Source: Membranipora membranacea (taxonomy: Eukaryota > Bryozoa > Gymnolaemata > Cheilostomatida > Membraniporidae). Taken from it: DNA of 60,000 nucleotides. The DNA lies in the NCBI GenBank assembly GCA_914767715.1, contig OU612068.1:25298001-25358000 (forward strand). Reading direction: 5' to 3'. The translations under genes were made by a program, and so were the position numbers. Positions 12,538 through 23,555 of the stretch are shown here, in pieces. How positions within the stretch are numbered: the first letter of the stretch is position 1; each line of letters starts with the position of its first letter. The notes beneath the pieces were generated by a model. The model did no database searches. It saw nothing but the letters and a program-made list of their open reading frames with translations, and was not told where the DNA came from.

Positions 12538-15500
12538 ATGGCTATTTATGACCCTCACTTTGGAGGATACAGGATATTCATTGGTGATCTAGGCCAGAGA
12601 ACATCGAGATTTGACATTGAGAAGGAGTATGAAAGATATGGAAAGCTTGTTGATGTTTGGGTAGCAAGGTGAGGGATCCAAATTTCAAAAACTTTCTCTA
12701 CCTTAATTATTATGAACCATAGATGATTGATGAAGAAACTCTACAAAAAAAACTTTTACTCCTTACTACCTTTACGCCTTGATTCAACTCACTACTCTGC
12801 TGTTCTAACTTATAAATAATATGCAAAGATGTAATCATTCAACTACATCAAATTGTATAAACGGGGAGACAAATTTATGTATCACTCTTACAAGTGTGAT
12901 ATTATGACCTAGCTCTGTGTCATCAGGGAGAATTCTCCCTGGTGTCATCTGTAAACAATGGTTGGTTTCCTCGTCTCCTTAAACTCAACTGTCCTGAATA
13001 GTCAACCTAGTTCTAAAGAGATATATGAAAACCTGATCGATTATATCATTGGAATTGTAGAACAAGTTGTAAACCTAATCATACTATCTATCACTACCAT
13101 ACAATGCTTTGACTAGCTAGCTGGCTGTGTATTTCGTCCTGCCAATGTTTTTTTTTCATTATTATCGGGACGAACTGCCTTCAAGCCTCCAAAATATGTG
13201 GTTGTGTGCAAGAGATTTGGGTCTCCTTCTATGCCTGCTATTTATGGCACTATGATATATAAGATGTTGACTAGGCCTAACATGTTTTTCAAAGACTGAT
13301 TGTTGGCTCTCTTTTGCAGGAATCCACCTGGTTTTGCTTTCATTGTTTTCAAACATCTAGATGAATGTGAGAGAGCTGTACGAAAATCTCATGGCAGGTA
13401 AGTGATACAAGGATTTGTGAAGGGCTATCTGCCGTAATCTATGACAAGCTCACTTAGGAAAAACTATAGAATAACACCTTTTTCCAGCACGGCTACCTAT
13501 TGCTTAAATTTATGGTCTAACCCCAATGGAGGTAACTGGAATGCTTGAAACTTTGCTGAATGGCCAGCTTGGGAGCTGGGCACGGCCAAAGTAGCCTTTT
13601 GATTGAGCCAATCTGTTCTTTGCGTCTAAGCTGGAGAACAGTGGAAACTCTTTGAATGTCGATACTCTTTGCATTTATTGGCTTTTATGAATAAATACTG
13701 TATTATGTCATCCAGAGAGTTGTGTGGAAGAAGAGTGAGGGTAGAATATGCTCGGCCATTTGATGACAGAAGCGGGAAACAAGTTCCAGCTCCTTCCAAC
13801 TCTGCAAAAGAAAGGTGAGTTTAGTCAACTATGCGAAGTGATATCTTGCCGATGTGTGCCGACTTGGTGCTTGGCGATAGTCTGCCTACACTTATTTTGT
13901 TCCTGTTCTTAGCAAAGCAAGGTCAAACTAAGATATTGCAATATGAATGCAACGCTGGAGTTATATGGTATAAAATGATCTTCATGGTGAGAACATTGAT
14001 TTGAGAACGTCTTGTCCTATCATACAATTTTGTGGACACAGAAGAAAACTGCAAATTTTCTCTATTCTAAAGTGAAATCTGTTTTGCATGAAAAGTTTGT
14101 GCCATCTTGGTTCAATTTTGACATGATCTGCATTTTTATTCGTAGCCGTGAAAAACTTAGTCATCTCATTTCCGGATGAGCCGTTTTACCAATTATAGCC
14201 ACAATTTCTATGCTGACCAACTCAACTACCAAATTCAAGAAACTAGAAAGGTACCAATGATGCCTTAAAAAGCCAACCAATCAAGTGGAAGCACAATCCT
14301 AGTTCACTTTGCAAACCAACTAACGCCTGTACTCCAGACCAAGGTCACAAATCTCAGATGAAACATCTACACCAAACTTGCCCTCATCTAGAAGCTAGGT
14401 GATTACTGAATTGTGAATTGAGTGCACTGAAACCCACCGCTCGTTTCATTGCACCTCATCGGCGAGTCTTACCACTCGGTGCGCTTTCACTTGCACAACT
14501 ACACAACCAATGCTCTAACTGTCCTTATTACAGTTTCTGCTCATTTGTAGGTAAATATGCATGCATGTATCTACATCTTGCGCACATGTAGTCATAAATA
14601 GCTTATAAGATTCTAAAGCTATGACATACAACAATGTTGTGAAAGGAAAAATATATTGTGGTAATCGGCCAAGCTTTTTTGCTTTACGTTGACTGTGCCT
14701 TTTAAGTTTTATCAGTTTGTTGATTTTTTAGTTTGTTTTATGATAATATTGTTCTGCTGACTTAATCATTGCTGAGTAAATGCCACTCACTGCTGTCATA
14801 GGCAGCCAAATAACAGTAGCCTCATATCGCACACCATATGTGGAGCCATTCTTAGAGAGAGTTGGTACATTTATCTTGATATGCGTAGCTAATCTTGTGG
14901 CAGACTTTTTGGAGAGCTATTGAGCGCTGAGATGAGTATAGGGTATTTTGTTAGTGATGTTCTTGTGCAGGTTAATGACTGGATGCTGGACGGCTTCACA
15001 TGGTTTATCTCTTTACAGTCTCATTGTTGTTAATGTATTATCTGGTTTATACTTACAGGTCACGTTCCCAATCTCCGTCGAGACGCCGCTTAAGGTATGA
15101 CGTCATCATCACTATAACTGTTGTTTAGTGTTTACTCTTGTATAATTCCTCCAAACGCTGTATTCAGATAACCTAAGTAAAAAATTGAAAGACGCTAACT
15201 GCATCAAATGATTTAATGGTGTGTGTCTAGGTTTTATATGTGACATAGAGATATTCCATTTCATATCCAACTTGATTTTGTTCTGTTTTATAGACATACT
15301 GGTTCCAGAGATGGACACAGGCATAGACACAGGTAAAATTTCAAACATTTGATAAACGGATACATGACCTCACAACTGATTTGGTCCTTTTTTTATGCCA
15401 CACATACTTTAATGGTCACTCTCACTTTGTCATATATACCCTACTACCAAAACTCTCACCAAGCTTACATCGCTAACAAAGGCTGCGATGAGGTATGTAA

Positions 15501-18500
15501 ATGGTAGCATAATGCGCCTGTATATATTCCCCTTTGGATTGGTCTAATGAACTAAAACAAGGATATCCGCACTGCTCTAACGATAGCAACGAAGAAAAAT
15601 GATTGTTTCCACACCTGGTTAAGCAGACTTATTTTAGTCAATCACTTGCTGTATAGCTGATATATGCAGTTATGTTCTATATATCTACAAATTTACAGAT
15701 TTTCACAACTGCTTTCAGTGTATATATGTTGGAATAAAATTAACATATCTATATTGTGCACAATATTGAAGTTTATGTTTTCCATATAAATGACAGATCT
15801 GGAGATAGAGGAAGGAGAGACCACTCCCACAGTAGGAGTAGGAGTCGGAGCCGACATCGGAGAAACAGTGGTAGAACTCATCATAGATCACATCATCATA
15901 AATCTACCAAATATTCACGGTAAGTTAGCATTGGTACTTTCAATCTGTGTACATGTGTACATGTTATTGATCATGAATACTGCTGTGTCAGCGTTCTCAA
16001 GCCATCAACAATGTTTATAACAAATGTGCAAGTCAGTCTGCCAGAAGAGCAAAGGAATCAAAAAGTAGCTAGAATCAGCTTTGGTAGACATGGTGTGAAT
16101 CACTCCTCATTTGTCTGGTTAGTCTGTAAAGTGTACAGTGACCTTGGGATAGTGCTGACTGGACAAAGACTTCAACAAAGTCACGTCCATCTGACAAAAC
16201 AACATTCACTGTCCCTCAGACAGGGCTAGGTGCTAACCTTTTAAAGTCAGCGATTTTAAAAAAACAAATTTGTAGTTTATTTTTAGAAATCACATTGCTT
16301 TGATACAAGTATTTCAGTGTCTTTGGCACTAGTGTTTTGAGTGCTTTCTAATCATCAATGGAAGGTTGAGTAGTTTTTATTTGACATTGAAGCGTCGAAG
16401 AATTTTTCTCTATTTTGTGTCACATGATATCAACAATGGTTGTCTTTTACTTGTTCCTTAGTAATTATGTGTTAACTAGGTGTTAAAAAGCTGAAGTGCT
16501 GCTATCACATATGCTTAGTGCTGCCTGTTGTCTGCTGTGGGTAAAAATCCATGCCAAGTTCATTGTGATTCTTCTTAGTGTAACTTTGCTTTCATTGTTC
16601 GTAAATCTTGTGAAGTGCCTTATAGATAAACAAGTAAGAAATTTAGAGATTTATAGTTAAATTCAACATCAGGTTAAGGAGTATTGGAGTTGGATAATTC
16701 GACTGGCTGTTTTGTTATCTAACTGAAATTATGCCGCCTATGTCTAACAAGCTTTTACAAACTTTCATTGATCCAAATCCTTTTCCGCCCGGAACGAAAC
16801 CCCTGCTATTTCTAATTTGATAAGGGGTACTTTGTGTTAGGCAATACAAAATCCTCTTATCTTTTTTGAACTGAATCAGACTATAATAGATTTGCTTTGC
16901 TCGCGCTTGCATGTGTCGACCTCTTGCGTTACACTGTTGTTTGCGGGCCCGACCTTCCTGCCAGCTTGTTGGATGTAAATGTACTTTATTTATTAATCAT
17001 TGTATACAAGTGCATTATCATCTTCTTTGAGTTAAATCAAGGAGTTAAATTTATGACAATAATACCTAAAATAAACTCTGATTTGACGTGGTGACATCAT
17101 AGCTTTTGATATAAATGTTGCTGAGGTGAATAATGTAACCTCGTTACAAAATCGTTATTATCAAACATCTAGGGTCTCCGCGTTTCAACAATTTGCATTC
17201 TAGTTCCCATAACTGTTCGTTTGTTGACTTGGGTGGTCTAAAACAATTATGGGAAGTCATAGTTATCTAATCTTAAAACTACCTGTCTCGGCAGGCTGTA
17301 ATTAAAGATTAGATATTAGAATGTTTACCTTAGATAGTTCATCGGTTCATCAAATAAGTTAATGCTTTCATCAGCAAAACTTCTTCCTGCTTCCACATTC
17401 CTGTCCCTGTGTCACATGGCAGTGCTGTGTCGCTGGCCATTTGTACCCAGGGCTATGACAGGGCTTTAATGTGGAAAAATTGCCCATGACTTGTATGAAG
17501 AAATCTCTATATGACATTGTTTCTATAAATATATTTGTTATTAGTGATTGCTAGACAAGTTCCTTTGACAATTATTGTCAAGATAGATTGACTTCATTTC
17601 TGAAAATAAGAGTGCCATCTTTGCTAAACTGTTTTTACAAAACTTTGTTTATGTTGTTACAGAGGGCGTAGTAGAAGCAGTACTAGGGGTATATCTAGCT
17701 CCCCCTCACATACAGAAGGTATATATGCTCCTATTAGTAGTAGATCTCAGCACTCACACTCAGACACTGAATGCTCTGAGGATGAGCGAGAAGGTTCATA
17801 TCCAGACAGCGCTGCAGAACTTACCATTAAGTAAGACATATATGCACCTCAAATAGGCAACAGTAGAAAAATTTTTGATTTCTAGTTTGGAGACCGAAGA
17901 TGGTTTCATATTAAATGTATACGTTTCATAATATGCTAGTATAGTATATAATCCCGGCAGTCGAAAATGAAAGCTGATGAGGCCAAACCAGTCTAATTTA
18001 CTGTGTTTCTTGGTATTTTGTATTTATTTTGAGTAATGCTGTGCGGTCCAAAATACTGTTGCAACAGCTAGCGGTAATCAATAGAGCAATGGTACTGGGA
18101 ATAAGGGACAATGTTCCTGGAATCTCTATGCCCTGCCAAAAAACCCAGAAGAAAAGTCTTAACCTCCAGGGAAGAGAGATTCCATAAGATTCTATTTTTA
18201 TCCTTGGAGAATGTGGGCGGTTTAGTATTATGGGAGGTGTACTATGTTGCGTAAACTCCCTTCCTTGTGTACGGGATGACATCGCTCTCCTGAGAGAATT
18301 CAGTTGACCATTCTTGTCCTTAAAAAGCATATTGCTGATCGGGGATAGTATTTATAGTGCTGCTTGCTGTTGCAAGAATTTTTTTCCCTCTAGGCTTCAC
18401 TGACATTGACCATTTATCGATGCACTGCTGAGCATTGTGATGCAGACGTCCTGCATCCGTTATAGCGAAGGAGATCTTTTGATGAATCACTCCAGTTTTT

Positions 18501-18714
18501 CTTCTTCCTACAGTGCAGCAAATCAAAACATTATTTGAAATTGTTGTACTGTTGTGTTAACCATTAGTCATACAGCTAGAGGCTAGATTGTCAATAGTCT
18601 CTGCTTTGACAATGAATCATAATCTCTTGTTTAAGAATTATCTCCTCATGAACAGTAGTTGGACAAATCCAAATACTTAATCATTTTTGTTGATTTTCCA
18701 GGGATTCAGTGTAA
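12538..18714 (+). CDS. SR splicing factor, SRSF3/Rbp1-like
   Basis: Nuclear RNA-binding protein expected to bind exonic enhancers and recruit the spliceosome. Coding exons: 12538-12668, 13320-13397, 13716-13814, 15059-15094, 15294-15332, 15797-15919, 17663-17830, 18702-18714, giving 228 residues in one frame. A single RRM fills residues 10-83, with RNP2-like RIFIGDL (12-18) and RNP1-like GFAFIVF (48-54). An RS/His-rich tail follows, with SRSRSRSR near residue 140, ending in a Ser/Asp/Glu-rich segment and DSV. There is no CCHC zinc knuckle after the RRM, so SRSF3/Rbp1 fits better than SRSF7. The start is the only ATG directly before the RRM in exon 1. The last coding exon holds only 13 coding bases. 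Retention of intron 7 would meet TAA at once and give nearly the same C-terminus. Confidence 0.9.
12924..12941. repeat. 18-bp perfect palindrome in intron 1 of the SR gene
   Basis: CAGGGAGAA is followed directly by its reverse complement, centred on an EcoRI-like GAATTC. It lies 255 nt after the exon 1 donor. Confidence 0.6.
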
Positions 18715-19389
18715 CCTACGCAATAAGATGAACTTGTTCTAGTATTTGAACACATTACATCTGCAATATGCATGTAAGCTATTTCAATAAGATGCTCCGC
18801 TCATTTGTGACTGTAAGTATTTTGATTATGCAATGTCCAAAAATAATATTTTTTGAGATGCAATCTATCCCCAGGGTTATGCTTCTATACATTAAGAACC
18901 GACCAGCGTGAAAAATTTTATATATAATATCAGAGCATGGCCATGAGAATTTGTTGCTGATTTTTGTCATCGCCTCCTTAATGCCAAACATACTTAAGTT
19001 TATCACTGCTCAGCTTTGGGTATGAAGTGTTTTTTCCTCTTGTAGTAGTCAATCTGATCTCAAATGATCACCGTATTTGATCCGAGAACTTCAGCTAGTT
19101 TTCATAGAACATAATATTTATGTTTACACAAGAATGAGATAATAATTGTTTATGAGCCTCGAGTTCGATTAATCTCTCTCTCTATAACTTATTTATTTTA
19201 ATTTATTCTTTACCCGGATGATATACTTAAAATCTCTAAAATTTACTCTCTAAGTTGAAAAAATTATATTGCTCCTTGTTTTGTTTGTTTGAAGTTTTAT
19301 GATATTACCAGAAGTTTACGTTAGCCATGACTTAGATATAGAAATGCTCAAACCGCTATTTTTCTGTGCATGTAGAGGAACACTTATGC

Positions 19390-19395
19390 AATAAA
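19390..19395 (+). terminator. Possible polyadenylation signal of the SR gene
   Basis: A canonical AATAAA is followed by a T/TG-containing stretch. It lies about 675 bp after the SR stop codon. I did not identify a nearer canonical hexamer, but variants (for example AATAAG) occur, so the choice is uncertain. Confidence 0.3.
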
Positions 19396-19511
19396 CATAA
19401 TATATTGTTACTATTATACCCTGTCTATCCATCATCTCTCTATTTAGCCCTATATGTAGTTGAATGTAGTGGTGCATGTCATCAGCAAAGTTTTATCTAC
19501 ACTCTCCGATC

Positions 19512-19835
19512 AGATAGACAGTTTTCTGAGTTCTGATTTGGGCCTCAATTCGGAGTTGTCCTCTCTCCAGTTTGGTACTTCTAACCCACACCGCATAGTA
19601 ATAACGTGCTAAAAAAAAGGTTATCTTGAAAACTGCTTATGATAGGATAAAAATGATTTTTGAGTCAGAATGTGCACCATTGAAAACTGATAGGGATATA
19701 GTTTTGGTATTCGGATAGTCAATTATATCAATTTCTGCCAGTTTTGCATATTTCAGCACATTTTTCCTATGCGGCGTGGGTTAAAAATACTAAACTGGAG
19801 AGAGGACAACTCCTCAAATTAGAAAACTGTCTATT
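19512..19835. mobile_element. Foldback/MITE-like element with long inverted arms
   Basis: The left arm (19512-19597) and right arm (19768-19835) are inverted copies. Both contain GGAGTTGTCCTCTCTCCAGT (read on opposite strands), AGACAGTTTTCT at the outer end and a CCCAC(A/G)CCGCATA segment at the inner end. The left arm has about 15 extra bases near GTTCTGATTTGGGCC. The roughly 170-bp centre has no open frame. I could not assign a target-site duplication, so the superfamily is unknown. Confidence 0.75.
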
Positions 19836-20921
19836 AGAATCTTTATACATGTATTCGGAGAAACTTTCCCTCTTCTGAGCATCCAGCTGAGGGCAACCAT
19901 ATTCAAGCAAAAAATATAAAAATCGAATCCAAGTTTTATATCTGTCTGTCTTGTAGTTTCGTAAGCAGTTCCAGTAACTTGTTGTTGTTTTTCATCTTAT
20001 ACAGCAGATACCCTAGCTGTCTCTGTTTGTAAAGGATAACCTAGATTTATACTTCTACTGCACCTATTCAATTTGCCCAATGGTTGAGGATAATGGTAGT
20101 AATAGAAGCGACAGAATTTATCGGTAGTTGGGTTGCTCCATATTTTGATTTGTTGTCTGTAATTGAAATTGATAAACATCGATATGGTTGGTCTACTTTG
20201 TTTTTTTATTGCTATCGCTGACAATTTTCAGCATGTCCTATAGTACATACACTTCAGGAGCATGCTTGCTGTCCTGAATCCATAAATCTTTGGTAAGCCG
20301 TATGCCAAACCGTGGTTTGGCCTGATGTTAATATGTGTGTGACCCTTTATGAAATGTATATTGATTGTAGCTGCTTTTGTGCTCCGTTCATGGTTAAATT
20401 GCTGTGTGACAGGATGGTCTGATTTCTAAATGCCTCGCTTCAGAATGCACCAAACAACTGCTAATCTTGGGTATCTTTTCTCGTAATAAGGAGTTTTATG
20501 CTCTTGTCGCCGTTACTGACTAGCTTGTTGTATGCCTTGACCAATTACTGATTTGATTTGAGTTGGGTTGAGTGACAGAAAGATAAGCAGTTTCCTGTAT
20601 GAATTCCGAGTTTTGGATGGTTTGTTTCAAGTTGTGTCGCATAGCTTCAATTTTCTTTTTATCAGAACGCCAAGTAATGTGCGTCATTTCATGATACAAT
20701 TATTGATTCTCTCTCTGTGTCTCTGATTCAGTCATGTGTTCCTCTAATATAATGAATTGTCACATCAGGTACACCCAAAATAATCAATCGACCTTTGTCT
20801 TTTCCTTCTTGTTACGCACTTTCTCTTTTGTACTTTTCTTCTGCGTTGACATTCGATGTTTGCCATAAAACAGTCTGAATGCTGCAGAAAAGCGCAACCT
20901 ACTATACTATTGAAACTCATA

Positions 20922-22498
20922 ATGGTGTGTTCCAGGAATACAGTTATTTTCCTATCTCTGCATCTTATATTACATGGTGAGTCTCATAGACAAAGTATGG
21001 TTTGTGACTTGTGTTGTATACAGTGCACTGTTGGACATCTGTAGACTGTGTTAAACTTCATCAGTTAAGCCAGTCCTATGTCTGTCCAGCTATGCATATC
21101 CTACTCTGTATCAATATAAGTCTAGAAATTCTCGTTTGCAAACTTTCAGTTGAATTTTAAATGGATGGCATGCATAAAATATAGTAACGGCAGAGAGCTT
21201 TAATATTGTCAATAGAATCAGGTCGTGTACTCCCTGGTAGATTAATAACTCCTATTTGTGCTTTCATAACAATGCTCATTGGTAACATGCATTTTTTTGT
21301 GATTGCTTTACAGCTGTGTTAGGAGTCGTGGATCCAAATAGACATATGGTGAGTTTTGTCTCTACTCAACCTCTCTTATAGTAGTTGCAGTTTGCTCTGA
21401 AATCCCAGCCCCGGAACCAAAGTGCGATCAGATTGTTTCAATTACTTCATGCTGTTTGCAAAACGCATTAGCTATGATAAACAAACTCACAAAAAAATGT
21501 CAAAACATGGCATGTGGAAGAGTCAGTGGCGTATATTAGCACTCACGGCCCACGGATTTCCGTGAGTGGCTGAAGAGCTCAGTGTGTAGAGCGTCCGCCT
21601 AATAATCACTGTCAATGAGATTGTTGTGGGTTCGAATCCCATCAAGGTCAGTTTTTTTCAAATGGGTGCTTTATAACTGGAGCATTTTTACCGTAATCTT
21701 CTACTGCTATTGAGTTGTTTTCTGAAAGTACCCAACAGCTCAGTGAGCTATTGAAATACCTCTCTGCTTGCACCATTTTGCTACCGATATGCAAAAATTT
21801 CCGTGGTGGGAGGGCGCTTAAGCGCCCCTCTCACACCCTCCCCGCCACGCCTACGGCGTGTGGATCGGGCTGCGCCCGATTATTATGCTCATCTCTGAAA
21901 AGTCAGTGAGTGAAATTTTTTAGAATATACGTCCCTGGGAAGAGTCCCCAATATGTTTTTATTTTGTATTCTCGGGGTGCCACCTGATACTCATGGCAAC
22001 TTCAAGTGTGTGTCTCATGTTTTTTTTGTCTTTTTTCTTCTATCCCTGACTTTCATCCACCTTTATATAAAACCGTTGACCCTCTCTTTGTAGGATGACC
22101 CAGAAGATCTGGAGGAGTACTATGATGAGCCACGCCTCCCTCAGAATGTTGATATCAATAATCCCGCAGAGCCAGTGACTGGTGATGACCTCACTGATCC
22201 TCTCATGATTCAAAATCGGTATGTTTTCTGCTTCAAATTGATAAAGCTATTTTGCTCGCAGAGACTCTTTTGGATCATCATAATATAAATACAGAAATAT
22301 CAATCTCAGAACTAAGTGACATTGCATGCTGATTGTAATTCCCTTTGAGCTCAGTACTTGTACCCTTTTTGAAGGTTTAGTGTATTTAATAGTTGACCCT
22401 ATAATACCATAAGGAAAAACTGCACATCTGCGGATTTAGCACAAAGCCTAATCTAATATATTATCTTGTGTTTTAGGCGAGGAGGTGGAGAGTTGTGA
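20922..22498 (+). CDS. Small secreted acidic protein, paralogue of the large proteins' prosegment
   Basis: The model has four exons (20922-20976, 21314-21348, 22094-22218, 22477-22498) with good GT-AG borders, giving 78 residues. It starts with a signal peptide (MVCSRNTVIFLSLHLILHG). A short acidic mature region follows and ends RRGGGEL. Exon 3 matches exon 3 of the large gene at 23556: DPEDLEEYYDEPRLPQ against DPESLVELYDKPNVPQ, then VDI-N-AEP against IDI-N-AEP. Exon phases (1, 0, 2) equal those of both large genes. In the fourth exon, where the large genes continue into a lysine-rich prosegment, this gene stops after seven residues. It is therefore either a functional short secreted protein or a truncated copy. 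Intact splice sites, an intact frame and a polyadenylation signal argue for a working gene. Function unknown. Confidence 0.72.
21567..21650 (+). other. tRNA-like module with Pol III boxes inside the hAT element
   Basis: A perfect B-box (GGTTCGAATCC, 21629-21639) and an A-box-like GAGCTCAGTGT (21575-21585) are spaced as in a tRNA. The ends pair over five of seven positions counting G-U pairs, and a T7 run follows at 21652. The anticodon stem cannot be formed, so it is tRNA-derived (a pseudogene or SINE head) rather than a functional tRNA gene. Confidence 0.65.
21812..21880. repeat. Three consecutive perfect hairpins in the hAT element
   Basis: First, GGGCGCTTAAGCGCCC (21812-21827), a 16-bp palindrome. 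Second, CACGCC-TAC-GGCGTG (21846-21860). Third, ATCGGGC-TGC-GCCCGAT (21864-21880). The block is far more GC-rich than its surroundings. The stems may form subterminal structure used by the element or by its transcript. Confidence 0.75.
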
Positions 22499-22658
22499 CC
22501 ACTGCTGAACTTTGATACACCCTTTGTGTAATACTGAGAAATACGCTGCTGATCTCGATGCTATTCCGTTGTTTATTTCCATTTTTTGCTTTTTAATTAT
22601 TGTTGTAATATGAATTTTAACTGCTGCTACCCTAGACTGTTATTGTGATCTTTATCTG

Positions 22659-22664
22659 AATAAA
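22659..22664 (+). terminator. Polyadenylation signal of the small secreted gene
   Basis: AATAAA lies 160 bp after the stop codon and is followed by a T/GT-rich stretch (TTGGTGGTGTGTGTT near 22764-22778). This is an ordinary position for a short 3' untranslated region. Confidence 0.6.
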
Positions 22665-23555
22665 TCACAAAAATGGTGATTTTGATCCTGATACAACCAC
22701 AAATCCATGCATATGATACGATATATGGCTATGTCACTACGTTATGATATTTAAAATTTTGTTTGTTGGTGGTGTGTGTTGGTTGGATTGATTGTGTGAG
22801 TGTGTGTGAAATCACTTCCTCTTCAAAAAAACTACTCAGTGATTTATAATGCGAATATGGTGTAGGGGAGTTTGACCGGTACAGGAAATGAATTGAAGGG
22901 CACATTATTTCGTAGAGGTTTTAGGTTGAAATGTTCTCTAACATCTGTTGGGCACAGCAGAGTGTAGTCTGACACAAATCCTTTTAGGGGAACACAACTT
23001 GCTTTTATTTCCATGTATTTATATCTGGAAAGTTATCTTCTCTGAGTGTTGCCATTTACGAAGCTACTTTTCTTGCAAGGTTTGACCAGGGAGGGTGTGA
23101 TATACCCTCCCTGGTTTGACTCTTGTATTTTAAGCTTCAATTAGGAGTTGTGCGTTCTCTGATCTGATTGATCTATACATGGCCGCTGGCTATGTTGTGT
23201 CGTTGTGAACCATGGTCGTATTTGGTCACCCAGAGGTTCTGTGAGTTAGCTACTTGTGACACTAATTGCTCACATTGTTACAATATGAGATCTATCGCGC
23301 ATATTGAATCTGCATTGTTTGAGCAGTTGATTCCCAATAATTTCTCATTAGCTTTTGTCTTTAAGATGTTTGTTCCAGCTGAACTACACCAATTTAGCCC
23401 ATTGTTTACCGTCTTCGACCATCATAATGAATATTGATTAACACAACAATGTTGTTGAATGTGCCACATTTCCACCTAATGTAGCCATATCTAAGGGACT
23501 CCTCTCCACTCTGGATATCCTTTACTGGGATAGATAGATTATGTACACAATCAGG
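22665..23555. other. Spacer before the first large gene
   Basis: It contains a perfect 11-bp inverted repeat (23086-23114) and must include the promoter and 5' untranslated region of the next gene. No TATA box could be assigned. Open frames here have no coding character. Confidence 0.4.
23086..23114. repeat. Perfect inverted repeat, 11-bp arms
   Basis: CCAGGGAGGGT and ACCCTCCCTGG flank a 7-nt loop. Both sides are bordered by a direct TTTGA, which could be a target duplication of a tiny element or chance. It lies about 440 bp upstream of the first large gene. Confidence 0.65.

Larger units (their letters stand above)
18715..20921. other. Spacer between the SR gene and the small secreted gene
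   Basis: It holds the 3' untranslated region of the SR gene, a foldback element (19512-19835) and the 5' region of the next gene. No further coding exon is supported. Confidence 0.5.
21524..21937. mobile_element. Non-autonomous hAT-type DNA transposon, 414 bp
   Basis: The ends are inverted: CAGTGGCGTATATTA on the left, and CAGGGACGTATATTC read inward from the right. An 8-bp direct repeat GGAAGAGT flanks the element (21516-21523 and 21938-21945). An 8-bp target duplication with CAG-G-CG termini is typical of the hAT superfamily. No transposase fits in 414 bp. The element sits in intron 2 of the small secreted gene and carries a tRNA-like module and three hairpins. Confidence 0.82.

Noticed and set aside
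13162-13356. Minus-strand open frame at SR exon 2
   Set aside because: It is antisense to an RRM exon and lacks independent support.
21567-21650. Functional tRNA gene
   Set aside because: Pol III boxes and a T-run are present, but no anticodon stem can be formed and the acceptor stem has mismatches. It lies inside a transposable element.
23168-23437. 89-codon open frame upstream of the first large gene
   Set aside because: No homologous exon in the paralogue and no splice context. Composition resembles the spacer.
23541-23555. Upstream in-frame ATG as start of the first large protein
   Set aside because: Possible, but the ATG at 23556 has A at -3 and G at +4 and gives a signal peptide of the same length as the two paralogues.
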